The position numbers and the translations under genes were made by a program. From positions 4,114,382 through 4,178,381 of the forward strand of contig VZRN01001305.1 of NCBI GenBank assembly GCA_013397935.1: 64,000 nt of DNA, given 5' to 3'. Under the pieces are notes generated by a model that ran no database searches, was not told where the DNA came from, and worked only from the letters and a program-made list of their open reading frames with translations. This stretch comes from Dasyornis broadbenti. Lineage: Eukaryota > Chordata > Aves > Passeriformes > Dasyornithidae. Every line of letters begins with the position of its first letter. Within the stretch, counting starts at the first letter, position 1. This document shows, in pieces, positions 39,441 through 52,628 of the stretch.

Positions 39441-39515
39441 GTTACCATGGCAACAGTCTTACTTTGACACACAGCTTATCTTGTTTTAAGGAGTGCAGCC
39501 TGTTGTTATGGCAAT
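39441..39515. promoter_or_regulatory. Two X-box-like RFX sites 47 bp apart
   Basis: GTTACCATGGCAAC at 39441-39454 is a full palindromic X-box matching the RFX consensus GTNRCC-N0-3-RGYAAC. GTTGTTATGGCAAT at 39502-39515 is a second, two-mismatch copy relative to GTTGCCATGGCAAC. RFX factors bind such sites in ciliary gene promoters and in MHC class II promoters. Occupancy here is inferred, and there is no adjacent gene. Confidence 0.45.
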
Positions 39516-40174
39516 GTGGAACACCGCTATTTTTTCCCACACGCAGAAAATAAAACAGTAGTTAAAATGAGTTCAATAATTAAAATCTAAGCCTGATTTA
39601 GTATCTTGTAGAATGTTGTAGTTTATCAAATTTAACAAATGAAACTTGACTGAACAGAGAAAGAAGCAAAGGTCATGGAGACATAAGGATGAAGGATTAT
39701 ATTTTTTACCCCTGACAGGAAAAGCAGATTGAAGAGACATTTTTAATGATGAAAATTCAGTTTTCTGCTTTCATGAAGAAACACGTTATTTTGTCTTGCT
39801 GATTTCTTCAGAAGCAAAATCTAAATAAATGGATACAGAAGAACCAATGCAAATTACCCCCAAAGCTCATAGCATCGCTAGCAGAATGAGTATTCTAACT
39901 GAAATTTCATAAACTGTAATACTAGATGATCAAAGTTCTGACCTAAAATAAACTTTTTTTCAGAAAAGAAACATTTTTGTGAACCTAAATGTACACACTA
40001 CTCCCTACGGATACATGCACTTTACATTACATGCTAAGTAATCATGTACAAGCCTGCGCATTTTAAATCTATATGCCTTTTGCTACAGGCATATTGAATG
40101 AGACCCTACACTTTAATCTTCAGAAAAACTCACTTCATGTTTTAGCAAGAGATGGGATGGTCTTGCAAGTAGAT

Positions 40175-40229
40175 AATAAAACTGAGGGACATCCAGCCAC
40201 CAGGATTCTTTCAAAAAAAAAAAAAAAAA
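40175..40229 (+). other. Possible retroposed 3' end (AATAAA then A17)
   Basis: AATAAA at 40175-40180 is followed 33 nt later by 17 A (40213-40229), which resembles the 3' end of a reverse-transcribed mRNA. The spacing is slightly long, the run is short, and I find no flanking direct repeat or recognisable coding body upstream. Could be chance. Confidence 0.2.
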
Positions 40230-41395
40230 GAAAATCAGGAAGAAACTTTGATCTAGTTGTCCAGTGTCTAAAGAAGTAGAAAATGTCTTTGCACTAAGCA
40301 AACTTAGTTAAGATCTACCTGATGCACCTAAAGTTTGAAAGTGCAGTCAGGTTATTTTAGTCTTTTTTAAGTTATAATATATATGGATATTTCAAGATTT
40401 ACAAGATTTGTACTGGGGTAGTTTCTGGATGTTCTCAACATCCCTATCATTATTTCATTTTTAATACTATGAAAAAGAAATTACTTAGTATATAAGATCT
40501 ATCCACTTGACTTTGAATTTCCTCTTTTATTTTGTCTATAAATAAGCAAACAAACTTTTATAGGTGTGATGCCTCCAAAGATTTTTACAAACAATATTCT
40601 ACACGAAAAATATAGGCAGAAATTATGTGCATGATGATTCACTTCCTGAATATCCATTTTGGGAAAGAAGAAGAATGAAATGAGGGGTTTTAGATCAAAT
40701 CTGAATATTGTGCCTCAGGTCTCTCTCTTTGTCTTTGCAATGGAATCAAATTTTCTTTGGGTTTTCCAATTAGTTTCTTTAAAACACTGTTATTGTCTTG
40801 CTGTAATGTCTTCTTTCTTCTATGCCTTTTTCCCTGCTCTGATGATTATCAAGCTTAACAAATATTAGTCCCAGTCTTGTCCCCATTCCAGTAGTGTCTG
40901 TGAATTTCTTTCAGAGCTTGTATCTTTGAGAGCTTCATTCCCTCCAACATTTTGCCTCCTTATTTATATTGCTCAGTTTTTTCAATCTTACTCATGATAC
41001 ATGAGGACAGATGTGTTTTCAGACATTCCTTTCTCTTCATTTAAGAAAATCCTACTGCTGCTTTTTTTATGGAGAACATTAATTTGAAAAGTCTTTTCCT
41101 GTACTTCATCTACAGAAAGGATAGGGGAAAAGCAATCTGAAGCAGTACAACATTAAGCTGGATGCAGCTTACAATATAAAATATATATGGCTGGCAATGA
41201 GAAAGGTAACAGAGGCAGCTAAATGTTTTTTAACTGCATTTTGTGGGTGACTGCAGACGTATGAGGGGCAGATGTTTTCCATTATGCCTAAGGCAACACA
41301 AATCTGTGAGCCGGCAGTGAACTCGTACGCAAAAGAATAAAACAGTGATCAGCTCATACAAGATATCAACTCTAAGTATTTGCTGGTTTCTTAGC

Positions 41396-41730
41396 AATGT
41401 CCAGTGTTAGCTATTCCTTCCTTCTACAGGCCTGTGAAGGACAGGGTTGCAGTTTACCACGCTGTTCAGGTAGACAGAAGAGCCCCCGGCTCGGTGGTGA
41501 GGCACCTTCAGAGATACCTTTGAGTACCTGGTCTGGGACTTGCCCAGGGCCTTGCAGAGGAGTGGTGGCAAAGGGTGAGGCTGTCAGCCAGTAGCTGCCT
41601 GGGCTTTGCCCACCAGCAGGCCCCCAGGTGACGAGCTTTTTGGGAGATGGTTTTCCTGTCCTTTCTGGCACTGGAAATTCAATGTGGCTTGAATCATAGG
41701 CATGCAGCACCTTCCAACAGCTATGCGAGC
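41396..41730. other. GC-rich patch of unknown origin
   Basis: A second GC-rich block in AT-rich DNA. The minus frame 41411-41758 (115 codons) crosses it. On the + strand, a pyrimidine-rich acceptor-like tract (ccttccttctacag) precedes 41430, and CAG|GTAGAC at about 41469 could be a donor, giving a possible 40-bp exon. Sequence and protein are both unrecognised. Retroposed, lncRNA or unclassified repeat origins are all possible. Confidence 0.3.
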
Positions 41731-43020
41731 AGATGGGAATGCAGTTTATATTGAACATCTGAGAATTTCATCTTATTGTTAAATATATTAAACAACAGCT
41801 TCTCCGTTTCAGATTATCTCTCTAAGTTACTTGGTTGTCAGCCTCATGCATTCCTAACTGGAAGATTTCAGGAATATGACTACTCTCTCTGAAATTAGAT
41901 TTGCTTATTACTTACGTTTCTTGATTGCTATCGCTGCCTTCCCAATTTTGATTCCTGTTTTTTTTAAGTCCTGTTCGTTTCTCTTTTCATGTCCTATCTT
42001 TTCTGTATTTCTTTGTTTCTCATTTTTTCGAAAAAAAAAAATTGGGACTTTAACATTCCACAGATAAGATTATGAAAATGCCATTTAATAAGATAGTAAT
42101 AGGAGATTAACAAGTCATAACAGACAAGAACTGAATCTTACTCATTGATTCAATAAACAGTCAATTTCTGCTAAATTTGAGAATAATCTCTACCAAGCCC
42201 ACATATAAATTCTCTGTACATCCATAAGTTGCATGATGAAATCAGTAGATTTAATTTGTATCTTAAAATTTTTCTCCTTTAGCTTTTAAAAGGACATACA
42301 GTCGAACAATAACTGCACTAGTTGCTCAAGCTAAGAAAGAAGAAAAAAAAAAGCAGAAGTTTCCAATAAAAAAACCTAACTCTTTAGCTCTGAATCTTTC
42401 TTATGCCCACATCTTTAGATCACTACAACTGACTACAACTTTCCATTTATAGGTTATTGTTACCATTATCACATTCTCTAACACTGTCACAAATGCTTAA
42501 CTTACTATTATGTCTGGATGCCCCCAGCAATTTCACTGAATAAAATCCAATTGCAGAAGGAATGCTGGTGAACATGATAGAGAGACACAGCAAATTGAAG
42601 TGACATTTCAAAATTTTGCTAGATCCTTTCTACTCAGGCCAGTCCAATTACTCAGCTTGTTCTCATTACCTCCTTTGATATAAGTGTTTGATGGTTTTCT
42701 GCTGCGCACATTATCACATATGGAGCTGGCAGCAGTTTGCAGTTGCTTTATGAAGAATCATTTCCAGGAGGAGGGAAAAAATTAACTTTGTGCAGACTTA
42801 AGTTGGACACCATAGGAGCTGGTTCCCAAATCTCACTTTCATAATTTACTGTTTGGGCATGGAAAAGTAAATTTGACATCATCAAACTGTCAAGTTTATT
42901 TTTCAAGGACAGGAGGCCATCATTGCCTCCTGTTACTCAGTCTGAGTTGGCAATAATAGCAGTGAGACTTGGGACCAATCTAGAAAAGTATTTCTAATAA
43001 TAGTTTCACTTGTTTATTGA
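41731..43020. other. AT-rich non-coding stretch with one stem-loop
   Basis: No supported gene. Contains a 9-bp stem-loop at 42909-42933. The segment around 42700-42950 has varied, non-repetitive sequence of the sort seen in conserved non-coding DNA, but I cannot test that. Confidence 0.5.
42909..42933. repeat. 9-bp perfect inverted repeat, 7-nt loop
   Basis: ACAGGAGGC (42909-42917) pairs exactly with GCCTCCTGT (42925-42933) around a 7-nt loop, a GC-rich stem in AT-rich flanks. Too short for a microRNA precursor. There is no T run to make it a Pol III terminator. Confidence 0.6.
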
Positions 43021-43027
43021 GAAGTTG

Positions 43028-43045
43028 TTTTTTTTTTTTTTTTTT
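43028..43045. repeat. T18 homopolymer run
   Basis: Uninterrupted run of 18 T, without an obvious retroposed body on the minus strand. Confidence 0.9.
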
Positions 43046-43109
43046 ATAGCAGGGCGTTAGAGATGGTTCAGCTTGCAAACAGTATGTGGGCCAGAACTAG
43101 TGAAGTAAG

Positions 43110-43216
43110 CGGGAACAGCTTTTAACTACACCAGAAACCTGCAACGTCAGCTGAACGCGATGCGGAAATCTTTGGAGCAGCAGCGCAATGTGCCTGCAGC
43201 TTGATCTGCACCTACG
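43110..43216. promoter_or_regulatory. Small CpG cluster
   Basis: About seven CpGs in 107 bp (43110, 43145, 43156, 43158, 43163, 43183 and 43215), including a CGTCA half-CRE next to CAGCTG. CpG retention against a depleted background can mark an unmethylated regulatory element or a recent insert. No TATA box is visible, and the minus frame across it (43147-43347) is not recognised. Confidence 0.25.
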
Positions 43217-43780
43217 CTGCAGAACACAGTGATTCTCTGGGGCTGCTTGACTTCTGTGTCTCTGGTGCTAACATAATTTTTCTCCTTTTGGATTTCTATT
43301 CCCCTCCTTCCCAGCATCCCCAAGCACAGCTTCCTAATATCCTCCAAAGGATACTAATATCTTTACTCAGTCATTCTCAGTTTCCTTCATGCTTCGTAAT
43401 TGTCTGCAGGACGTGGTAGGAAAGGTTGTAGAGTTGCTAGCCTGTAGGATTTTGTGTGCATATGGAATTAAGGGGATGCCAGAGCACCAAAAATGCAAGA
43501 AAATAAGAGTCTCCTTTCCTTTGAAGAAATCAAGGTTTGGAAATTTTGCAGCCTGGAAGGAGCTACACAAAATTAGCCAGGGTCAGCCCACAACAATACC
43601 ATTGTCCAAGGAGTTTAATGTATGTGAACAATAGTTTTTACAGCATTTAATGCATTAAATACAAAGTAAAGCTTGACAAAGTGAGCTTGAAGCACCAGGA
43701 AAAATTAGTGGGTGAGAGGTAAAGCCTATGCTGAAATTCATTCCAGTTTGCAGAGAAAATGTCAGAGAGGAACATGGGCC

Positions 43781-43885
43781 CACAAAACAAAACAAAATAA
43801 AACAAAACAAAACCAAAAACCAAACCAAACAAAAAAACCAAAAAAAACCAGCAACAACAAAAAAAAACCCACACAACAAAACCAA
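43781..43885. repeat. A-rich AAAAC/AAACC low-complexity tract
   Basis: Roughly 100 bp almost entirely of A and C in AAAAC, AAACC and CAACAA words. The frames that cross it on both strands (Lys/Asn/Gln-rich on +, Phe/Leu/Val-rich on -) are products of the repeat, not genes. Confidence 0.9.
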
Positions 43886-46800
43886 CTGTTTCTCTTTCCT
43901 TGTGTAAATTATTTGTCAAGCTTCAAAGGTTATCAGTACACAAAAAATAAAAATAATCTTTATGACAGAATCAGATGGGGAAAGGAAGAAAGGAAAATCT
44001 CTTGATGTATTGTCTGAAGTGCAAGTCCCAGATTAAACATTTACAGTCACTGACATTTATTCCCTTGGTATCTTCAGTCTTTTACAGATGTTACTATCTT
44101 CTTTTCCCATCCTTCTTCTATCTTTGTCTCTGCCAGAGCTTACCTCCACAGGAGTGATGGAAAATACCTTTTATCTCCTCACCAACACCTCTCAAATTCA
44201 ATTGCTTAGCTTTACATTGCAGAAAAGCGAAACCCCGAGCAAGCTGCAAGGCTGCGTACTTCAGCAGACAAGAAATGTCTGAGTGCTCCATTTTGCAAAC
44301 TCTTCCGTGGAAAGAGTAACATTGAATTAAAAGTAAAAATGGGGTGGGTGTGTTTGAGAACTTACACTACTTTAGGAAGACTTGTTAGAACGTGTCTTCC
44401 AGTGCCCTAATATCTAATTTTCCAGTTATACGTGATTAATAATAGACCTTCTTCCGTCCACAGTCAGGTCTTCAGCGATATTTTCACAAAACCTAGTAGA
44501 AGCAAAATTATGCCATTCCTTCATTTAAGGAAAAATTTGTATGAAAATAATACTTCCTTTCATACTTGAGCTACTTTTTGCCACCTACATATTTTAGTGA
44601 ATTTGTCCTTTAAAGAAAGCAATGCAGTCTGGTGGTATGTTGCAAGATAATTCCTTTGAAGTGTTGTTGACATTAGATTTTGAACACAATCACAAAGGAA
44701 ACACTAAATGACATGTTACTCTCCTGTTACTCCATCTCTGCCACTCTTATTATGGGAAATTGCAAGGCAGTCTGAGCTCTGAAGGCTTTGGTTACCTCTA
44801 TTTCCATGTTAATACTGTCAGATTGTGGTTTGACACCTCAATTAATATCTTCAAAAGTAATTATATATTTTCAGAGTTGAGGGGTTTTTTTCGTGTATAT
44901 TGCAGGCTGAATTTGCTCATGACACCATTTTCATAAAGTACATTCAAATAGGAGATTCACACATGTTATTTTTATTTCATGTTTTCTTTCTCTAGCATTA
45001 TAAAGAGTCTGAACCCACTTCGTATTAAACATGAACAAAAGAGCCTTTCTATACCAGAAATTATACTGTGCTGAAGCCTTTTTCCATGCTCACTTTTGAT
45101 AATTCAACATGGAATTGTAGGTAGATCTCGCTTCTTTGCAACTGTGTTTTACACAGTACAATGCTGCCTCAAGGCACATAAATTAATGCAAAATGAGTTA
45201 GCACAGATATGAGAACCAATATGTGATAAATTACACTGGGTTTCATTTTGGTAACATAGGAATAATGCTTCAGATACTCAAGCCACCAGGGATGCTACCC
45301 ATGACACAGCACTCTGATCTATGGATATATGTTTAGTTTTTCAGATTAGACTTCCAGCCTCAGGGAAATAAATAAATGTTGTTAAAAGGATTAAAAAGTA
45401 CTGCAAGTATGTGTTGTTTTCTCAATGCTGTCTCAATCATTTTTTTAAAATAAATGAAAGAATTTTAATAAAGTAAGCTTGATACAAGTTTAAGCAGTAT
45501 ATACCTGGGAGTTCTTAAATGGCTTTTGGTTTCAAGCAACGGAGGTATCCCTTTAAACAAACATAAAACTGAACATAATGAGGTAGTCAAAAGTTGGACT
45601 AAGAACACACAATGGGGGTATCTCTAAATTTTGTCAGATTTGTGTTCTCTTGCAATACTTATAATTGTTACAGTGGGAGGAGAGCAAGGCAAATGCTCTG
45701 CTCCTGAGAGTTTCATTTGGACATACCCTTAGTCAGAATGGATGGTGGACATCTCATCGTCTTCCACACTTCAGCATTAGAATGTGCAAATACAAATTAA
45801 TTGAAATTGATTTTGTATTACTTTCAGAAAGAATGGAAGCACAGCTACAACATGTATAGGCTTCTGTCTGTCTATTAACTAACTTATTGAGGTAATTTAA
45901 GTATATCATCTCTCTAAAATTGTCCTGACTGGATTAGTACTTCTGAAAGGAAAAATAATCAGAGTTAGAAAGAAAAACACAGTTCTCCCACAACCAGAGC
46001 ATTAGTATTAAAAATCAGAAACTCCAGTCACTGAATCAAATATGTAATTTATCCTAGCCAGAATAAAAATTAAACACATTAGAACAAATATTGCAACTTA
46101 AGTTGTTTTGCTATGTTTATTTCACACACCCTTGTGTCCATAACTTTGGACTTTTGAAGGGTTTCTGAAAGAATAAAGTGGTGGTGATAATAATAAAAAA
46201 AATGGTTTTCAACTCAAGATAAGATATTCATTAATTTCTGTGAGTTTAAAAAAAAAATGAGAGACTTTTTTTGCTGTGTTTTTCAAATATATTTCAGAAT
46301 TTTCTCAAAGACATTTTTTGGCATTTTTTCACCAAATTTCAAATACACATGTACACTAATGACATCTCTTTACCATGAGAATAGATTTTTTAAATTTGCA
46401 TATGGCAAAAATAACTGGAATGAGTAAATATCCTAATCTAATGTGTTCATATATTTTATTGAAACAGTATTACTTGAAAATTTTCTTCAGGAAGTCAGCT
46501 AACACTGAGATTTTTCTTTTAAATCACTAGCAAAACATTCCAGCAAAGGAGAATTCAGATGTTCAAATAAAGGGAAAATAAGAAAGAGACAAGACTGTCA
46601 GAGTCTGTGGGGACAGTCTCAAATGTCTCAAATAGCAACTCACATACTGCCCTTTTAGTTTGACTTCTTCCAGCCATAGAAAATAGTATTTATTTAAAGG
46701 AATTTTTTTTTTTTTTTGTCTTTTGAAACCCACTTCTAATGGACTGCATTTCATCTTTTCACTAGTCTTTATGAATGCAATGTATTAGTCATGCATTTTT

Positions 46801-48837
46801 AAGTTTTTTTTTTAAAGCTAGGTTTAATTCACTCTCATCTCCTTGGGAAAAAATGTACAGTGTATACTGAGGTTTCTACTTTAAATATTCTGGAGGGTAT
46901 AAGCATGCCCTTTTTCTCAGAGTGCCTATATAGTGTTAATCATAGTTAATTCACTTAAGAGTAACATGAATAGCCAAGTGTATTTTCTTCTTCAAAAGGT
47001 CTACCATAGTCCCATTATTAATTAATGCAGTATTATCTGGCAATAGCTGTCACTTCCTTGACTGTACATCATATCACCTGCCCTGGATTAGAATAATACT
47101 GTAATCTGTAATGAGAGCCATATCTGACGGAAAGGAAATGTACTTGGTTTTTTTTTCATATTCTATTTTGGAGGATCCTTTGCCAAAATATGATCTTCAA
47201 AAGAATTCAGAGAGTTTTACATCTTTTATTCCACAGCAAGATTTATCCGCTAGTTCTAATTCCTGTGGATTTTTGTGGTTTCAGCATCTTTTCCCGTTTG
47301 AACCTCAGGCAACTAACATCACTTGCAGTAGTCTTCAGCTGCATCCCCTTCAATCATGAGCAATTGTCACTAGCTGCACTGTCAGAAGCTTAATGACCAA
47401 GCTAGAGAAAGTCTTTCAACAAAGAGCTTCTAGGTAACTCAGGAGAGAACAACCACAGCTGTAATTAGAGCTAGAAAGAGATCACTAAAGGGTAAGGTAG
47501 ACTCCTGCAGCCACTGACATAAGTTAAATTATAAACAGATGCTATGCTATTCCTTTGAATTTTTTTAATGGTCAAACTAGTATTTCATCCATCTTTCAAG
47601 CAATACTTTTCCCCCAGCGGAGAGGGTAGTCTCCTAAAGAAAACAGTTTCTTCCGAAATGAAAGCCCCATTCCACCACTCTAATTCAGACTGGAGAGAGC
47701 AGTCAAAAATATACAGAGGCAGAACAATTGCTGGCACTGCAGCAGCATTTTAAAGATAGTGTTGAATAAACTTAAGATACAAGAAAAAACCCAAACAGCC
47801 ACACACAGATTTTGACTGTGTTTGACCTTTATTTCCCCATCCTAAGCCAATGAGCATCTCTTTCGAGAGAAAAGGAACATTGGGAATTGGGATAACAAGA
47901 ACATTAGCAGGTCACATGCTAGAAGCCTGCTGTTGATCTGCAGACAGCAGCTGGAGGGAACCTGCCTGACATCTTTTTCTCCTTCCCTGAATCCCCAGAC
48001 AAATCTTCTGAGAGCCAGACTGTGGCCTGGGGCTGTGAGGAGCAGAAACAAGCTGTCTTCTTCCTGAGAGTGGAAAAGGTGAAGTGCTCAGCTCATTGTG
48101 GGGGAAATAGCAAAATCTTGCTCTTTCCATTCATTTTGGTTTATTTTGTATACCAACATTTCAATTTTAAAAAGAAGTTTTTTAATTTGTACCTAAGCTC
48201 TGCACTGTGAATTACAGGCAATGCTTGCTAGAGTGTGATGGGGTGCTTGACACTTTCTGCAACGAAGTCCCACTGACACTTTGAAGGAAGCTACATGAAC
48301 CAACAGATTTGGCAAGGATAAAGGGCAAAGAGGTTCAGCAGATGTCATAAGGACAGAGATGTATACGCTCTCAAAATTCATTTCCACAGAAATATGACCT
48401 AACAGATGCAAGAGCAGACTCTAATATACAGCTCTGCTCTGCAAAGTAGCCATCTCTGCCAGTGCACTAAAACTAGTCCTGCTGTGCATTGTGAATCACG
48501 TCAGTTCACGTCGGTGAAAAGTTTTATGCTCTACAGCCTTGGCAAAACCAACACAATTAAGTCTGAATGAGCTGCTGTACCATTCCCTATCCTATATCAA
48601 CAGAGGTGTTTAATCTATTTAAGCATGTCAGTGCCAAATACACTAAGGTAATTGCATTGTGGACCTAACAAAAGGGCACCATTTCACTTGCAGCATCTTT
48701 GTGATAAGTGATAATGTGCAACATGGAAAGAAGCCAAGAGTTTCTAATAGCCAGGACTGAGTTTGCTGAGCTGCATTTATGGGGGTGGGGGGAAATCTGC
48801 AGTTGTAAACATTATTATTTCGTGTGACAAAAGAAAT

Positions 48838-48872
48838 GCATACTTTTAAATGTCACGCATACTTTTAAATGT
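48838..48872 (+). repeat. Duplicated 16-bp word GCATACTTTTAAATGT
   Basis: Two exact copies at 48838-48853 and 48857-48872, separated by cac, with a 19-bp period. A local slippage-type duplication. Confidence 0.9.
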
Positions 48873-50212
48873 AGTTGGCCTTACTGGAGTTTTCATTGTG
48901 CTGACTACCTGAGTGGGAAGTAGAGCTAGCAGAGAAAATAAGGGCCTCCTAATGAGCAGAATTTAAAAGTCAAATACAATCTTCAGCTCTTCTCCAACAG
49001 GTTTGAACTAAGTCCCTCAGAGGGCCTGAAGACAAGCCACTCTACTGGTCACCAGGATTTGTCAGTGACAGAGGAGAGCGCTACCCTGCAACATAATACA
49101 AGGCATTGTCTCCTCTGTTCCTGACTGAAGGTGATGTGTTGAAGAATGGGATGGAGGGCACCCCAGAGCCTTAACCACTAACTAGACCCAGGAAATCTGC
49201 TGCATTGGCAGACTGCTGACCTCCTCAGTAAAGCAGCCAATGTGCCAATCTGAAATTGTGCTGTCTCTGCACCAAATTCTGCTTCTGCATAAGTACTGGC
49301 AAGAGTTGCACCCAGGAAGTTGGAGAATAAATGTAGGAGTGGCCTTTAAAACTGAAATTCAACAGCCAAGCAGCTGATAGCATTATTTATTGGGAGCAGA
49401 ACCCCCAAGACTAATTTCCTTAAGTTTTTGCCAGGGAATTTAATGCCACATGCAAAAAAACCCCATAATGTTTTGGCTTTGCTGATTCTGGCCAAAACTA
49501 GTTGCCACTACAGAGAAATAGATCATTCTGTACTTTGTGTGAAACCTGTCAAAGCTCAAAGTGAGATGCAGAATTAATGATCTGACCACTTCAAGGTCCA
49601 GCAGAGGCATTTCTGTATTCCAGAGAGCCTTTTGAATCGTCAGATTCAACACAAGGAAAATGAAATTCATGAAGAGTTGGTTGCTCCCTCCAACTTATCC
49701 CAAGTCCTTCACTGCCATATTAAGGTAATATGAATCAGTGTTCCATATTTGTAACATATCAGGGAGATTTGATTTGACAGGACGCAAGATACACATCTGC
49801 TACAATCATGAAGTCCATTCAGCAGCAGTCAAATGGTTAATTAGAATACACAACTACCAAATTGTTTCTTTAGTGTCCTAACATGTTCTATTGAATTTGC
49901 AATTCAGAACTTTTCCAAGGGTCCAATGTCAATGAGATTCTCTGTTAGTTCACAAAGACTGAACAATATCTTAACATCTGGTAATAAAAACCATTTTTTA
50001 AACCTCTGTTGCAACTTCCGCTTTACAGTCTCTGGTGGAAATAAAGGATCAGCTGCTTCTCAGAGTACCTACTATGTCTTAGGCATCTATGGAATTCATA
50101 TCCCTGAAGGGAAATGTTTCAACTGAGCTGAACATCTAGGCGTAATCACTTATTGTACATACACCACTAGCAGGCTTTTTCCATACTGCATGTGTGCTCC
50201 TTCACTTACAAG

Positions 50213-50230
50213 ACTTACTTACTTACTTAC
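50213..50230 (+). repeat. (ACTT)n short microsatellite
   Basis: About 4.5 copies of ACTT. Simple repeat. Confidence 0.85.
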
Positions 50231-52600
50231 TATGATTATTACATTTTTATTGTATGCCCTTGCTGCTATGGTAATGCTATTGGGTGGATGCCAGATTCCC
50301 ATTTTGATCACTTGTATTTTATTTGTTGAGAGCATCTGATGCTTTGGGAGGGTATTTTTTATGAAGGTATGATCATTTTATGTAAATGTATACCTAGTTA
50401 CACAATACATGATGTCAGGGAAAGAATAGCACCGAGAGAAAGAAACAAGAACAATTACTATTATACAATACCTGTCTGCTCCAGTTGACATCTGGACAAT
50501 TAAGAAGGAGTGATTTTCCCCATGGGCAATAGTAATTTTGTCCTTGATAATGTAATCTCCAGAGGCTAGGTATAAGGTTAACCCAACTCTGCATGTAACA
50601 GCCAGGAGAATAAAAGTAACTTTGAAGAAGGCCTTAAGCTTAAATTTTAATTTTTTTTTTTTAACTTGACTGAAAATGAGGTTGTACCCCAAAGGACACA
50701 AAATATGCTATAGGACACAATTAAAGAGGAAACGTGCTGACAGTCACACACACAGGTTTCTGATGTCAAATTCTTGAACACAAAATTCAGTCTTTTGGGG
50801 AGAGGAGAATTAAATTTATGACCTCATGCAAGAAATTTTTCTTAAGTTCTTTCTGAAGATCCTTTAATTAGCTAGCCTGTTTAATATGCTTTTGGAGTGG
50901 TAGTACCTTGGCTAATGGAGCTTCAAACTCACTTTTCTTCTGATCATTTAGCTTTTACTAGATTGTCTGAAATTTTTTATGCTGATTGGGGAAGGAGGAC
51001 AGGATAAATGAAAAACAAAAGTACAAATGTAAAGACAGAAAATTGCAAGAAGATGCCTGCATGGTGCAGCACTGCCACGGCTTTCTGCAGTCTGTATTAC
51101 AGAGACAATTGTGGGGATCAGAAATCCTTTAAACACCTGTACACCCAGCAGCTTTTGAAAGCTGATGGTTACATTGCGTGATCTTTAGAAAGAATAAATG
51201 CATTGTAGAACTCATAGAAAAGTCTTTATTATTTTAGTGCTATTGTATTGCGTTGTAGCTGAACTAAAAGAAAACCTACAAACAAAAGCCACACACACAC
51301 AAAAAATTTTGATTCCAATCGAGGATTGCCAATGAGATAAAATTCCATGAGGCAATAGCTGTCTACTCAAAACACAGCTTCTACTCCTGGAAAGTCTTCA
51401 AGATGAAAGCATTTCAAATGAAGTCAACTTACCTGTCTAGCATACAGTGCACAAGTCTCATGTAAGCAACAGAATTTTTGTGTTCTCTGGATGTTTCAAA
51501 AAAATTATTGTAGATAAATAAAATGAAATATTTTTAGTTATGGTGAAAGCTCATCTGAGCTTTATTTGATTAAAACATGGTGGGTTTGGACTCTTTCTCT
51601 TTGAATAAAAAATCAAACTATCAAAATATAATATATAGGTTCTATCAAAAAAAAGAGTTTTAGGATTGATGACTAGGATTGGCTATTTAGCATCTTAAAT
51701 AAATCTAAAGGGAGATGTAATTCAGATCCATAGAAACCCATCTACTAGCACAGAAAAACACTTGTATAACCAGCCAGAACATGTAAACAAAAAACTAATC
51801 TGGCAAACCCAGTTGTTTCTAACAAAGTGTGTTGGAACCCCAAAGTTGGTTTTTTTTCTGTCATTCACAAACTTTGTGCAAATATCATAGAATATTTAAA
51901 TTAAAAATTCAACAGGACCCTACAGTAGAAACAGTACTCTGAAAACTTATTCCACCGTCTCCTGTACAGGGTCAGTATGAAGGAAAGAAAGCTGAAACTG
52001 AAAAACTATTCAGTAACGGAGTTAAGAGGATGAAAAACACAGAGGAGAAAAAAATTACTGTTCCCTGTTATTACCCCGACTTCTCAGAACTCGGATCAGG
52101 AGCAAGGTTTGGAATAAAGTCACAGAAGCCATTAGGCAGACTCACAAGTCCTAGCTGGGATGCTAGGGCAGCTGAAAGAAATCTTCTCTGGTAAGTATGG
52201 TATTGACTTTGGTTTTAAATTTTTGCAATATTTTTTTTCTGCTATGCAAGCCTATATTTTAAACAACATTTTAATTTAAATATAGCTTAGACTTGAAGTC
52301 GCTGATCTAATTCAAAAAAGCCATTTATGTTAGAAGTAGGCTGAAAAAAAAACATTATTGGAACAGGATGCTAAAGAATAAGACTCTGCTGAAAATGTAC
52401 AAGATGACATGAGAGCTGATAGTCAGAAGTTCAGGAAAATGTGGGCTCTCAAGAGTGAGAAAAACTCTGGCACCATGACAAGGCAGAAGGTCCTTACAGA
52501 TTTCATAGCAAAGTTGATTGGACAGGTCTACAGCTGATGCAAATATTGCTTTAACAAAATAAGCCAAAATGTTCCATCACTGAAGACTCTGTGCCAACTT

Positions 52601-52628
52601 CTTCAAAATCCTAACTTCAAAATCCTAA
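52601..52628 (+). repeat. 14-bp perfect tandem duplication
   Basis: CTTCAAAATCCTAA occurs twice back to back. A slippage-type duplication. Confidence 0.9.

Larger units (their letters stand above)
37600..41395. other. AT-rich non-coding stretch
   Basis: No supported gene. It contains the RFX-type sites at 39441-39515 and an A17 run at 40213. Frames are short and overlapping. Confidence 0.5.

Noticed and set aside
43655..43919. Hydrophobic Phe/Leu/Val-rich minus frames as a membrane protein
   Set aside because: They are translations of the complement of an A/C-rich low-complexity tract.
48780..48795. G-rich run as a quadruplex
   Set aside because: Only two G runs are present, short of the four needed.
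49155..49195. Minus-strand AGTGGTTAAGGC as a tRNA or tRNA-like repeat
   Set aside because: The motif resembles a tRNA-Ser D-arm, but no B-box, acceptor stem or anticodon arm follows.
51885..51960. atcatagaat as a CR1 terminal octamer
   Set aside because: Only about ten bases match and nothing of the CR1 body follows. The same applies to atcatagaat near 25256 and atcatagact near 62151.
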